A stretch of 64,000 bases of DNA from Hymenopus coronatus (GCA_030762935.1 CM060886.1:36069509-36133508), one strand, 5' to 3'; shown: positions 34,599 through 46,603, counted from the stretch's first letter. The notes: generated by a model from the letters alone, not told the origin. Translations and numbers: made by a program.

Positions 34599-35415
34599 GA
34601 AAAAAATTGATGTGTTCTATTCACGTGATTTCTACACATGTTCCACAAACTATTCTTAAAAGGAATATTGTTTTATCTATATCATATTAATTAAGGTAAA
34701 GATTATCATAATTGGTCTTACTGCTTACTTCATTGTAAATAAGGAGACACACTAGCCTAAAACAATACTCAAATCTTTTAAACTCTGTTCACTATGTGAA
34801 ACAACTGAAATTAGTTCTCTGCCTGGCCAGAAATAAATTAAAAGATATATAAAACGAAAGATGACTTCTAGTTTGAAAAAAGTTAAAGTTGATACCGAAC
34901 AAAAAGGAATATCTTGAAAATGGTTGACTCTAAAAAAAATTATGAGGTGAAGTCTGTGTTTAACGAGATACACATTGTTTGTGTATTAAGTTTTGATCTA
35001 CTATTACGGTTTGCTATTATTGAAAAGTCATTACGATTGAAAATTCAGTATGTACATTTTATTTCTCATGTAAATATATTTAATGTACTGCATTTTAATA
35101 AAAATCGTATGAGTCATTTTCGAGAAAACCCAAATATTCGCAAATTTGTCCATGTAAAGGGTAGTTTTGTGTGAGAGATTTTCCTGAAAATGTTCGTATC
35201 GTTAGAAAATGCAAAGTTAAAATGCCAAGTTAAGTTTTTAACGGGCTTTCATTTCTGTTATGCTGACACGCTCACAAAGCTCTTTTCTAAAAATGTTATG
35301 GATTCAGGGTTCTAAAAAATATATATCTAAATCTCGGTATCGAAATTTTTAGCGGAATACAATACCTTCTTTACCTACTATTTACGTTGTACATCAGTGG
35401 TCGAGAAAATTATAG
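34599..35415 (-). mobile_element. H element copy 23, subfamily 2, diverged
   Basis: End B AAAAAATTGATGTGTTCTAT. The subfamily-2 segment is CTGGCCAGAAATAAATTAAA. The CA tract is reduced to GCTGACACGCTCACAAAG. End A keeps only CTACTATTTACGTTGTACAT. Confidence 0.85.
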
Positions 35416-36032
35416 AGAAAATCTGCTCACTTTTGGATTCAACATTACAGAGAATTAGAAATGTTACATAAACGTTGAGAAATTTTGCCACTGTGAATTT
35501 TGTGGGTTAGTAAAACTATTGGTTGTGTTCAGCAGCTGTTTTCAGCATCCTTTACTTACAGCGCAAGTTATCTGCCAGCTCATGCACACAACATAATAAA
35601 CCTCGCGAATGTGGTTTATTGCAAAGGTTCCCTCTGCCCACGTGAGCCCCGTTATTGCTGCCTATGATTTAGCCCCGCTATATATGAAAACTGAAGAGGA
35701 TTTCTGCAATGATGAACTGGCGTTTGGCGAGCTACAGCTTTTCGTATTCAGGGAGTAAAAGGAGCAACATACAAACTTATATAAAGTTACTATATTTTAG
35801 CTGAACCTTGTGAGCAGTGATTTACTGCGTAGATTGTTACAGAAATGGAACTTAGAAATCTACTTTCCTTACAAAACTGTTTAAGGTGTGTTAAATTTGA
35901 CTAAAAACTGTGAAAAATTATTAAATTGCTTTTTTTAATAATAAAAGTATACGAAATCTAAAACTTTAACAAAATAAATCATTTTTTTCCAGTTGAGACA
36001 GTTTAACTGAAAATTAACTGCGCTATAATGCT
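35416..36032. other. Intergenic stretch
   Basis: No repeat family or gene recognised. Confidence 0.4.
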
Positions 36033-36768
36033 ACATTCACAACGAGATGCAAACGCAGACGTAACGTAAGCGTAAGACTTTGCACTCATGTTATTTCTTG
36101 TAAGTATTCACATAGAAACACGCAAGAAGCAACGCAACGTAACGCAAGGGTTTCCAAAGTGTCTCGCTTTTGTGTTTCGCAGCGCAGGGGATCATGGGTT
36201 CGAGTCCCGCCTTGGGAAAGGGTGTTATATGTTTGTGTATGTGTGTAAAAAGTAAAACAGAAATTCAGTAATCATACAGTAATCAAAGTAAACAAATTAG
36301 GTAAATAAAAAGTAGGGTATACAGCGCCGGAGACCCGATCAGACTTCGGAACTGTAAATAACATCGGCGTTTAGATTTTTTTCTCATAAATCGAAGGCGC
36401 AGAGAGATCATTCTTAGTTCATTAAATATAGAAGCTTTATCACTTTCTGAAGCCTCTATGGTTGGACTAGTTTCAATAATTTTGAATGAGCAATTATTGT
36501 GACATCAGGGTCGTGACCGTCAATTGTTAGTATGCAATTTTATAGCATATTTACTTGTAAAAGATTGAGTGAATTTTCTTATATGGTATTGCTGGTTGTT
36601 ACTCAATTTGAAACTTCCGGAGCGCTTGGAAGATATTCGCATGTAATTTACAGATCTAGAAACCCGTGCCAACTTCTTGCATTACGCTTACGACTGCATT
36701 AGAATGATCTTCCCTTGCACCCGCGCTTATGCTGCGTTACTTCTGCGCTTACATCTCATTATGAATGT
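36033..36768. mobile_element. TIR element with repeated ACGTAACG-type motifs
   Basis: The left end ACATTCACAACGAGATGCAA, then CGCAGACGTAACGTAAGCGT, is matched inverted at the right end. That end reads ACATTCATAATGAGATGTAA, then GCGCAGAAGTAACGC on the minus strand. It is about 736 bp including an S5 SINE. No transposase is recognised and the superfamily is unassigned. Confidence 0.65.
36154..36360 (+). repeat. SINE S5 copy, 5' truncated
   Basis: Starts at GTGTCTCGCTTTTGTGTTTC without the CCATGGCC head. It keeps the B box GGGTTCGAGTCCCGCC and the TCAGTAATC repeats. The 3' end ATCAGACTTCGGAACTGTA has no long A-tail. It lies inside the TIR element. Confidence 0.85.
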
Positions 36769-36847
36769 TAATAGGCACTTCCAACTTTAAAATTTATTAT
36801 CTTGCAAACTTCTCCCAACCCTTACTCAGAATATGCCACAAGATGCA

Positions 36848-37722
36848 ATTTTTACTTTCTCTATACTCACTATGTACATAGTGTATAGAGAATGTTTTGC
36901 ACTCCACCAAAAATTCGATACCGAGATTTCACCGGAAATATATGTTTTAGGGTCCCTTGTATCCATAAAAAGTATTTTCAGAAAAAGGTCCGTGTGTGTA
37001 TGTCCGTGTGTCCATGTGTCAGTGTATCTGTGTGTCCGTGTGTCTGTGAACACGATAGCTCAAAAATGAAAAGTCGGTAAAATACCAAACGTGGTATTTA
37101 AGTTTAGTATCTTCCAGGGATGTGACACGAAGATTTTGAAGAAAAAGTCTCCCCACCCCAAACTAACCTTTACATAGAACTTTTTTCGAAAATTTTGATT
37201 TTCTAAAAAATGGCTCTAACGATTTTGATTAAAATATTGTATATTAAAGTTATTTTCCTGATAAATAAAATGTATATTTTGAATTTTCTGGGAATAGCTT
37301 CTGAAGACTACTTTATTCTGGATGAATTTTTCATAGCTACTAAACCATAAGAGCACAAAAAATGTAGAGCACGATAAAACAAACAATTTATGTTATATAC
37401 AGTTTTTTCGTGGAGTTGATCGTTTTTGAGATATTCCTTTTTCTTGGCTTCAGCTTTGAAAAACTTATGCTTTTCTCATGCAGGAATTTGTCAACTTCTG
37501 TCCATACAAAGGAACATCAGTCACATAGCAACCAGCTTTTGGCTTTCACTTTAACCTATGGTACTCCCTTATTTCGCTTCTTCTTACAATAAAACAAGAA
37601 ATAAGACTATTTCTGTTATTTTTCTCGATTAGCATGAAATAAATAAAAGATAAACTTATTAACAATAATCATTTACAGAGATATAGAGCAAGTCATTTGA
37701 ATGGAACACATCAGATTTTTCT
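36848..37722 (+). mobile_element. H element copy 24, full length
   Basis: The end-A palindrome is intact (ACTATGTACATAGTGTATAG). The TG microsatellite, interrupted by CC, is at 36990-37048. End B is GGAACACATCAGATTTTTC. TATTCTGGATGAATTTTTCATAGC shows a small deletion relative to copy 2. Confidence 0.94.
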
Positions 37723-37822
37723 AGATGAGTATGAAGTAAATAGAAGCATAAGCTTTTTAAGAATAATTTGTTGCAGGGATATAGAGAAAGTCATGTGAAT
37801 GGTACACATCAGATTTTTCAAT
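37723..37822 (+). mobile_element. Extra H end-B fragment in tandem with copy 24
   Basis: About 100 bp of end-B-proximal sequence (ATGAAGTAAATAGAAGCATA to GGTACACATCAGATTTTTCA) directly follows end B of copy 24 in the same orientation. It matches copy 11 (GTACACATC) better than copy 24, so it is probably the tail of another copy. Confidence 0.8.
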
Positions 37823-37845
37823 AATTTGTTTCAAAAATGTTATAA

Positions 37846-38362
37846 TGCCTTTCCATGCTAACTTCATATGTCCAAGGTCGCGGGTTCAAACCCGGCGGAG
37901 GTCGATGGATTTTTTCGGGAGGTAAAAATCGTTAGCATGGCTTCCTTCGGAAGGGAAGTAAATTCGTTGGTCCCGTGTCATAGATTTACGGCGCTTAAAA
38001 GAAAAGCAGGTCCCCATGGCCGCGCTCGCTAAAGCGTCTCGCTTTGGTGCTTCGCAGCGCAGGGGATCATGGGTTCGAGTCCCGCCCTGGGCATGGGTGT
38101 TGTATGTGTGTGTAAAAAGTAAAACAGAAACTCAGCAATCATGCGGTAATCACAGTAATCAAATTAGGTAAATAAAAAATAGGGTACACAGTGTCGGAGT
38201 CCCGATCAGACTCCGGACCTGTATTTTAAAAAAAAAAAAAAAAAAAAAGCTGATAGAGAGGCCTCTGAGCAAAATTAAGCGGTCTTTCACGCCCAATTTA
38301 GAATGGGATGCTGAGAACCACAGTAGTTAAAGGGCGTCCTTAAATAACACGCCATTTACATT
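37846..38362 (+). repeat. SINE S1 copy split by an S5 insertion
   Basis: The left piece (to 38007) has CCATGCTAACTTCATATGTC, the B box GCGGGTTCAAACCCGGC and GGCTTCCTTCGGAAGGGAAG. The right piece (from 38251) continues TGATAGAGAGGCCTCTGAGC to GTCCTTAAATAACACGCC. The two pieces join in the same order as the uninterrupted copy at 46.3 kb. Confidence 0.88.
38008..38250 (+). repeat. SINE S5 copy nested in S1
   Basis: Complete copy: GGTCCCCATGGCCGCGCTCG head, B box GGGTTCGAGTCCCGCC, TCCCGATCAGACTCCGGACC 3' end and an A-tail of about 20. The host sequence ending AAAAGC occurs on both sides. The exact duplication length is blurred by the A-tail. Confidence 0.9.
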
Positions 38363-38621
38363 TATTTATAATGCCTTTTAAAAACATATTAAATAAACGG
38401 TAATATGCTATATCCAAATAATGCTCCAAATTTGAGAAACATATTGTTAAATTTTGAAAAATCAAGAGTTTTGGAAAGTACGAAAAATAATCATTTTCCC
38501 CCACTAATTAGGGCTAATGTAAGAAAATATATTATTTCAGATCTATTTATAATACGATTTTATATGAATGTTTTTAAAAATGCAACAACACGTGTCACAT
38601 TTTATTAGAGCAATCACTTTG

Positions 38622-39317
38622 GAAAAAAATAAATCCAATGTGTCCCATTCACATGACTTTTATACATCTCTGCAACAAATTATTCTTAAAAAGCTTATGC
38701 TTATATTTACTTCATGCTAATCGGGAAAAAATTAGCAGAAAGAGCCTTATTACTTGCTTCCTTGTAAGTAGAATATAAGTGAGTACCATATGTTAAAGTG
38801 AAATGAAAAGCTGGTTGCTATGTGACTGAAGTTCCTTTGTTTGTATGGACAAATTCCTGTATGAGAAATGTATGTTTTTTTCAAAGCTGAAACTAATAAC
38901 AAGGAATGTCTCAAAAACGATCAACTCCACGAAAAAATGTCAATAGCATAAATTGTGTGTTTTAACGTGCACTACATTTTTTCTGTGCTAATTTTCTGTC
39001 CATCTCTTACAGTTTAGCATTTAAACAAAATACATCCAGAATAAAGTAGTCTTCAGAGGCTATTGCTAGAAAATTCAAGTTATACATTTTATTTGTCAGG
39101 TAAATATATTTAATACACGATATTTTAATCAACATCGTTAGAACAATTTTGGAGAAAATCAAAATTTTCGAAAAAAGTTCCATGTACAGGGTACCTTGGG
39201 GTGGGAGAATTTTTCTCAAAATCTTCGTGTCGCCTCCCTGGAAGATACTAATCTTAAATACCAAGTTTGGATTTTACCGACTTTTCGTTTTTGAGTTATC
39301 GTGTTGACAGACAGACA

Positions 39318-39362
<45 letters not shown>

Positions 39363-39510
39363 ACACACCTTTTTCTGAAAATGCTTTTTAGATAAAGGGG
39401 ACTCTAAAACATATATTTCCGGTGAAATATCGGTATCGAATTTTCGGGTAGAGTGCAATACCTTCTCTATACACTATGTAATTAGTACGTGTAGAGAAAG
39501 TAGAAATGCT
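38622..39510 (-). mobile_element. H element copy 25 with long (CA)n
   Basis: End B AAATCCAATGTGTCCCATTC and end A TACACTATGTAATTAGTACG then GTAGAGAAAGTAGAAATG. The CA microsatellite at about 39307-39368 is one of the longest in the window. Confidence 0.93.
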
Positions 39511-39989
39511 GATGTTTCTAACTCGTTTACCTTAGATTGAATGATTTTAACAATAAGACACACCCTCGTTTACATTTCATACGTCTAGCCTCTATACAGG
39601 AACAGGAATATTTCCGTAAAACAAAGGAAGGAAAGAAAAAAAAAACACCCCTACCGGCCGTAAATCAATTCCGGTAACTTTTGAGTTGATTAAAATTCTT
39701 GATACATAGCATGAGTGGTAAAATGTTGTTAGGAAGTAAAATAGGGGATAGCTAATAATGGTAAATGAAGTTGTTTACTAAGAGGGGGAAAAGAAACCTG
39801 TTCAGAAACACAACATATAGAATGCATCGGAAAAATCTTTTTGTATTGAACAGTGCGAAAACTTGGGCGTTGCAAGGGAATGCAGTGGGGGAAGGCGATT
39901 GAAATAAGGATAAAAATAAAGGATAAGGATAAAGAGGCGCCGAAATTTAGTAAAGGAGCCGTTAGAAAGAAGCTGTAGCTGATCAAAAA
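39511..39989. other. Intergenic stretch
   Basis: Contains a purine-rich part (39600-39980) with several GGAAAG/AAGGAT runs. The minus-strand frames there are low-complexity Ser/Phe/Leu translations. No gene recognised. Confidence 0.4.
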
Positions 39990-40834
39990 GAAAAAAAATC
40001 TGATGTGTTCTATTCACATAACTTTCTCTACATCTCTGCAACGAAGTATTGTTAAAAAGCTCTTACTTCTATTTACTTCATACTAATCGAGTAAAAATTA
40101 GCACAAATAGACTTATTACTTACTTCCTTGTAAGCAGAAGCGAAATAAGGGAGTACCATTGGTTAAAGTGATAGTCAAAAGCTGGTTGCTATGTGACTGA
40201 AGCTTTGTTTGTATGGACAGGAGTTGACAAATTTCTGTATGAGAAAAGTAGAAGTTTTTCATAGCTGCAAACAAAACCAAGGGATATCTTAAAAACGATC
40301 AACTCCACGAGAAAATGTATATAACATAAATTGTGTGTTTTGATGTTCTCTACATTATCTGTCTGGTAAGTTTATGTTCATTTCTTACGGTTTAGCAGTT
40401 ATGCAAAAAAAAAAATCCGTAGAATTCATCCACAATAAAGTAGTCTTCAGAGGCTACTCCCAGAAAATTCAAAATATAAATTTTATTTGTCAAGTAAATA
40501 TCTTAAATTTGCGTGATTTTAATCAAAATCGTTAGAGCAATTTTTAAGAAAATCAAAAATGTTTAAGGTTGCTTTGGGTGGGGGGATTTTCTTGAAAATC
40601 TTCCTTGGAAGATACCAAACTTATATACCAAGTTTGGTTTTTAACGGTCTTTTCATTTTTTAGCTATGCTGCCCAAAGACACACACACACGGACATTTTT
40701 CTAAAAATGTTTTTTTTTGGATTTAGGGGCTCTCAAAACATATATTTCCGGTGAAATCTCGGTGTCGAATTTTTGAATGCAATACAATACCTTCTCTATA
40801 TACTATGTACATAGTACGTATAGAGAAAGTAATA
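39990..40834 (-). mobile_element. H element copy 26, near full length
   Basis: A-run then TCTGATGTGTTCTATTCACA at end B. End A is CTATATACTATGTACATAGT then TAGAGAAAGTAATAAATTG. AGGTTGCTTTGGGTGGGGGG marks the C-rich tract, with the usual GTTCCATGTAAAGG piece lost just before it. Confidence 0.93.
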
Positions 40835-42540
40835 AATTGATTGGATACTCTATGAAGGTTGCTAAGAGATGCACTGGAAGATTCTAAATCGTTCATAAGG
40901 ACAGACGAAGAGGAAAGTGAGCTACTTTGCAGTGTAAACCTGCACTGGGGCATAATTGATAAGGTGGCTAACATGAGAAGGAGCAGGAGGAGGTGGAGAA
41001 TGATGTTTTCTGTTAGAAAGGATCAAACAAGACCAAAAAGAAATATTGCCCAAACTAATGGAAGTGCTGACTGTGTCTATCTTCTTATAATGGCTTAAGC
41101 ATAAAATATCCATGCTAAAATATTTATTATAACTCATACATATTCATTCTGCCAGTTACCATTTCCTGTCACAGTAAATGACGAATAATTGCTAGTTATA
41201 TAACATATTTTAATAAATACATAAAGGTGTAATGCGTACTGAAAAGTTGATTATATAGCAGCAAAATATCATCACCCACGCAGCTTTTAGGATGCAAATT
41301 GGTTATACGTCCATGTGCAGCAGTTGGTGAGGTAGCCTATCATTTCCCACATCATTCCGCTGGTGATGAAGTAGCGAGAGGCAGTCAAATAAAGCGACCT
41401 GCTACTTTAGTTGTGACCTCGGAATTCATAAGTACGTTGGGCAAACAATTTTATTAGTAACTGTTGCATTTCCTTGAATGAAAGGTGCAGTGTGGGCGCT
41501 GCAAGCTCATGCCACCGTAATATCTGATAACAGCAATAATCAGCGTCAATCCAATTGGAGAGAGTTATTCGGATTGGGTTGGACTCGCATGAGTAGTAAT
41601 CCATAATGTTCATTAGTGATCGAATATCCATTGCATGGTCTTAAAACATCCAGAAATCAACCCGATAGCCTGGAATTAGACGCTAGATACAAAGGTGCCT
41701 AATATACTTGTAAAAGGGCTGAAGTGTAGTGGTGTGTAAAGCACTTCCGTTAAATTCAATCATTGTGGCTCCAAAGACAGTTCAATTTGTTCATTATGTT
41801 GTTCGCAATGTGTCATTATTAAAGATGATTAATTATTATTATTAAAAAGCTTTATTGTATGACATTTTTACAGAATTATCACTAATAGACTGTAAACTTT
41901 CAAGTATTGCAGTTTTCGTTGCAGCTTCCACCTCCCACTTTGTTTTCATTTGAAATGTAAGTTAGTAAACAATGAACACAATGTGTCACTTATCCCTTGA
42001 ATCTCTTAGGAATCTCTGACCTCTGGCGTCACATTACGTCCATGTGCAGCTACTGAATATAATTTATAAGCGGGGAATTGCAATAGTTCCTGGCCTTCAT
42101 AGTTTCTCTATGCATTTAAAAGTCCAAATAGAAGAAAACCATTAAGGGGAGGTGCGGTGAATGAGATCAGGATATGTACCCGCTGTGGCCAATGTGTTTC
42201 CGTGCATAGAAAAGAATGCGGCAAATCCGCATCATGAAGGAAGAATAAATGCGCCATCCAGCTGTAGCAAAGGATTTGTTTTCAGAGTCAGGGGGCAACA
42301 TCTAAACGTTCTCCGCCCGTTAGATTAGTCTGCAAGAAGTTGACGAAACCTTCTCTATCGAGATCGACTTCCAGGAAAACTAGTGCAATAAGATATGGAT
42401 AGGTGAAAAATGTAACACAATATTAACAGTAACATGTCGATATGCCCAAAGTTTGACAAACAACGCAGTCAGTTTGGTATACCCAAAAACATTGCTGCAA
42501 TACTCAACGATGCTTCTCTCATTCCTAAAATAAATAGTTA
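40835..42540. other. Unique sequence, no gene recognised
   Basis: The longest stretch without a recognised repeat. Open frames at 40859-41098 (+) and 41407-41631 (-) have no family I know. A short (ATT)n run lies near 41831. The stretch ends at the target-site duplication of the S6 insertion. Confidence 0.4.
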
Positions 42541-42893
42541 TAACTATAACTCCATGGCACGACAGCTCACGGGGAACCTTGGCCTACCGCCCGGCCGCTG
42601 CGTCCCCCATCTCGGTCCACTATAGACGTCATCGATGGGGTGCAGTATTGGAGGGTGAGACGTGGTCAGCGCCTCGAGCCCCTCCCGGCCGGTTAATGCG
42701 GTCCTCACGACCTGGAGCCGCTACTTCTCCATCAAGTAGCTCCTCAATTGGCCCCCCAGGGACCTCACGAGGCTGAGTGCACCCCGGTCCAGGTCTCCCA
42801 GCGGGGGAAAAATCCCCACGCCGGTACTGGGGATCGAACCCAGGTCTCCCGCTTGGTAGGCAGCTGCGCTACCACCGCGCTAAGGAGACGACC
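42541..42893 (-). repeat. SINE S6, GC-rich, with 13-bp target-site duplication
   Basis: In reverse it begins GGTCGTCTCCTTAGCGCGGT with A box TAGCGCGGTGGTAGCGCAGC and B box GGGTTCGATCCCC. A body of about 250 bp (GGGGATTTTTCCCCCGCTGG and so on) follows, with a short AT-rich tail. The flanks AAATAAATAGTTA at 42528-42540 and 42894-42906 are identical. This is the only S6 copy seen here, and it looks young from its intact boxes. Confidence 0.92.
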
Positions 42894-42974
42894 AAATAAA
42901 TAGTTACCTCAGAGAAATAAATGCTTATAAAGTCATATAGACAAAGAGCCTCAAAATGTATTTAAAATCTAGTA

Positions 42975-43335
42975 ACTGTAAATATAAATGGCCACACCAT
43001 ACCGAATGTGGATATGGTGCCCATGGAACCATCAAGGAGTATTCTGATCCGTATGCCATACTGTGCCGGTTTAGTGCCTATTGGTGAAGCTATTTTCGTC
43101 TGACCAAGAAACTTGGCGGATGAAATACAGCTGTAGGTAGTTCAGGTTTGAAAATGATTTTCTCTTAAGCCTTGAACCAAGTTTGTATGTTGCATCACTT
43201 CCGAGTGGTACTCTCCAAGGATTCGATGAATGGTAGTGTTACCAAGTGCAACCGACTGCGGTTAGTCTGATACTCATGTGAGGGTCCTCGCGAAATAAAG
43301 CCTCTTCCTGATACCATCAACAATTGCCTTCCTAC
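42975..43335 (-). pseudogene. Decayed Tc1/mariner-superfamily transposase fragment
   Basis: On the minus strand, pieces in three frames read TIHRILGEYH and NLVQGLRENHF (helix-turn-helix region and following block). Then come SWSDENSFTN (first catalytic Asp motif), NRHSMAYGSEYS and HSVWCGH. Order and spacing suit the IS630/Tc1/mariner transposases whose N-terminus carries DUF4817, a type common in insects. Several frameshifts and stops make it non-functional. No terminal repeats found. Confidence 0.6.
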
Positions 43336-43630
43336 ACTATAAATACACTGTGCTTAATTGTTACACGGGCCGGTCGTAGAGCTCCGTCTCATATGTTCAT
43401 AACAGTGACGCCGAAGACATGATGCGAAGGCAAACGACGTCACGGAAACCGCTGTTTTTACAAATTTAGAGTAAAAAGGTTTCCTCCTCCAGTCTCGCCA
43501 ACTATTTGTACCATCGCTGCGTTTTTACCTCAAACATAGTTATCTAGACTTATGAAAAACTTTTCTCAAACCTAGAAATAGGGTGTGTATGTGCATTGAA
43601 TATATAATTCTTTGTGTTTTCCTTTCTTTT

Positions 43631-43761
43631 TTCTTACTTTCTCAAGCACGTGAGTACACTGCACATAGTAGATTGATCAGGTATCTACTTGTAATCCACC
43701 CAAAACTTGATATCGCAATTTCATCGGAAATATATATTTTGAGGATATCCAAGTAAAACAA

Positions 43762-43801
<40 letters not shown>

Positions 43802-44499
43802 GGACAGTATGACGCAAAAACGAAAAGTCCGTTTCATACCAAACCTAGTTTCTAACTTCAGTATCACAAAGATGTGACACGAAGATTTTCAGGAAAATTC
43901 CCCCGACCCAAGCTACACTTTACATATAACATTTGTTGACATTTTCGATTTTCTCAAAAATGGCCATAACGATTTTGATTAAAATGCCATACATTAAAAC
44001 ATTTACATGGAAAATAAAATGTACAATATCCTCAATTTCTTGGGAGTAGCCCCTAAAGTCATCTTCACTCTGAGTGATTTTTCCATAACTGATAAACCGT
44101 AAGAGATGGACAAAATATTTTTACAGAAAATATGTTTAACATGCATAATTTGTCATATACCATTTTTGTAGCACAAACTTTGTTTGTTACTGGTTTCAGT
44201 TTTAAAATATTAAACTTGTCTCTAAACGGGAAGTCCGTTTAATATATATTTTGTTTTACTGACCATGGAAATAGAAACGAATTCAATGTCAATCGCATAG
44301 CGACAGCTTTTGAAAGATGTGACTATAGTTTAGCCTAGTGTATTCACTTATTTCCCTTCAACTTACTAAAAATCAAGCCATAACACCATTTATACTAAAT
44401 ATTTATTTCGATTACCATGATGTGTATAAAAAATAATCTTTTGTATGAGTAGTTTGCAGAACAGAGAAAAATCATTGAATGGAAGAGTTCAGATTTTTA
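43631..44499 (+). mobile_element. H element copy 27, subfamily 2
   Basis: End A is eroded (TTACTTTCTCAAGCACGTGA). A pure (TG)n run lies at 43766-43799. The subfamily-2 segment is AAACGGGAAGTCCGTTTAAT. End B is ATTGAATGGAAGAGTTCAGA. Confidence 0.88.
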
Positions 44500-44794
44500 A
44501 CTTTATATCGTACATGAAATATATTTAAAATATATAGACGGGAACTGAATTCTAACTCTAAATATCCTCGTTAGAACCCCCCCCCCCCCACTTAACCACT
44601 CAGTAGCTAAACTGGTAATCTTCTGATGTCAGATTCATGAAGGATAGGAGTACATATTGTTGTTATACTACAGTGCATTACACAATATTGCATTAGTATT
44701 CAATTTACAAACCCAATACCTTGCGAAGTATACAATTAATAACACTCAAGCAGTACCTCGAGATCGATACAACAAAGAAAGCTAATTGTTAATA
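44500..44794. other. Intergenic, with a C homopolymer
   Basis: A C-run of about 13 lies at 44577-44589. Nothing else recognised. Confidence 0.4.
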
Positions 44795-45025
44795 CACCAA
44801 TTAATGCATCCTATTCGCCAGATCTAGCACCAGTGACTACCACCTGTTCCCAAACCTCAAAAAATGTCTTGGAGGACGAAGATTTCACAGCAACGAAGAG
44901 GTCATGATGCGGTAAACAGCTATTTTGAGGACCTTAATAAATCGCAATGCAGAGATGGTTTAATTAAATTAGAACACCGATATGACAAATGTATTAGCCT
45001 TTCTGCAGATTATGTTGAGAAATAA
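44795..45025 (+). pseudogene. Mariner transposase C-terminal relic
   Basis: Reads SYSPDLAP, then after a frame change SDYHLFPNLKKCLGGRRF and HSNEEVM. After a second frame change it reads SYFEDLNKSQCRDGLIKLE and CISLSADYVEK followed by a stop. This is the C-terminal part of a DD34D mariner transposase including the third catalytic Asp region (SPDLAPSD). The N-terminal two thirds and both inverted repeats are absent. It differs from the mariner at 50.7 kb. Confidence 0.88.
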
Positions 45026-45924
45026 AGCAAAAGAAAACTTTTGAATGCTGTTTTCATTCAGAGGCCCAGGATTTACAAATAATGTAAACAATGGCGACCA
45101 AGGCTAACCGAGACGCAGGTAAAAATGTTCGATTGCTTTTGCAAAAGCCAAAAGACTGTACCAGTGGTGGAAGTGGTTTTTTCATCTGCTACATTCAAGT
45201 CCTTAGTCTAGTTATGGTTCAAGATTGTTTATTTCTGTCTTGGCTTTAATGCTTGAGCATTTTATGACTGGAGGTCAATTGGGTTGCTTATCCGAACAGT
45301 GGTATACGCCCTAATATACATTCAGCGTTTATATTAACAACTGGAAAGACCATAAAATGTTTACTTATAATGTTGGTATATGAGAAGAGGAAGTTCTGGT
45401 AATTAGGTTATGATCTCGTCATACAATTACCAACCTAAAAAGAAATGTTCGAAATGACACTGCAATGAAAGATAGTAAAACTATCCAGAGGTACAAATCT
45501 AAAAAACCCTTCCAATATATTAATCGGTATCTACACAAAATGTGTCATGAGGATTATGAATATTATAAATACATGTTGTAATAATGGAATAAAATATATT
45601 TTACAACAAATATTGGTTTAATTCATTGAAACTATATAATGAATTTCAGCGCAGTCCCAATTATCCCTTTCAATATTTGAATTAATAATGATGCATTTAC
45701 TTGCATTAGTACTAGGGAATATGAACTGGAGACGTTTGCAGGTAAATAATTAGCTACGCTTCTGTTTGTAAGTTTGTAGTTCATTGCCACGTAATACGCA
45801 TTGTTGCTGAATAAGGACATTTATTTCATATATTTTATTGAGTAGAGAAGTAAATGAGTTTGATGGCTTTTAGCCAGGCAGGCAAAATTTCTATATATTA
45901 GTAGGAAAATAGTGTGCCACTCAC
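45026..45924. other. Intergenic stretch
   Basis: No repeat family or gene recognised. Confidence 0.4.
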
Positions 45925-46185
45925 TTCTCATCTAGGCGACCCGGGTTCAATCAGGGAACCTCACGTGGGCATCTGGACAGATTTTCTACGGGATCTCCGG
46001 TTTCCCCCGCCGTTCAATTCACCAATTGATCCATAATCATCTCTTCTTTAACCTCTTTCATCTTCATTTCATATCTCCATTCCTCACTTTCATACCAGGC
46101 ATCGAACTGATCACCCATTCTTACTTCTCTCTGATCCAGAGTCTCTGCTCTCTAACAGCCATCTGGCCCCTGGTGGTGTAAGTAA
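45925..46185 (+). repeat. S4-like SINE, diverged
   Basis: CTCATCTAGGCGACCCGGGT and the B-box-like GGGTTCAATC are followed by AGATTTTCTACGGGATCTCC. The rest is GGTTTCCCCCGCCGTTCAAT and a 3' part rich in TCATTTCAT-type words. It aligns with the S4-like copy at 5.1 kb. Confidence 0.65.
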
Positions 46186-46284
46186 TTTTTACATAAGAGA
46201 ATGGTAAACACAGAAATAAGGAAAGAAAACAAAGAAAGTAGGAAAATAATTAATAATTAACAAAGCAATCATAGATACTTAGTA

Positions 46285-46580
46285 TGGGCCTGCGTGGTGT
46301 AGTGGTTCCCATGCTAACTTCATGTACCCAAGGTCACGGGTTCAAACCCGGTGGAGGACGATGGCTTTTTTCGGGCGTAAAAATCCTTAGCATGGCTTCC
46401 TTCGGAAGGGAAGTAAAGCCGTTGGTCCCGTGTCGTAGATTTACGGCACGTAAAAGACCTCAAGCCTGATAGAGAGAGCTCTGAGCAAAGTTAAGCGGTC
46501 TTCCACGCCCAGTATAGAAAGGGACGCTGAGAACCACAGCAGTTAAAGAGCGTCCTTAAATAACACGCCATTTCCATTTT
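46285..46580 (+). repeat. SINE S1, complete copy
   Basis: Head GGCCTGCGTGGTGTAGTGGT (A box) and GGTCACGGGTTCAAACCC (B box). The body is TTTTTTCGGGCGTAAAAATC, GGCTTCCTTCGGAAGGGAAG, CGTGTCGTAGATTTACGGCA. The 3' end is GCGTCCTTAAATAACACGCC. It serves as the reference copy for S1 here. Confidence 0.9.
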
Positions 46581-46603
46581 TTGTATGGACATCCTCTTTG
46601 TTA

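Noticed and set aside
10403..40834. A CRISPR array or satellite made of H units
   Set aside because: Copies are dispersed, on both strands, with unrelated sequence between them and fixed element ends. They are neither short regular repeats nor a tandem array.
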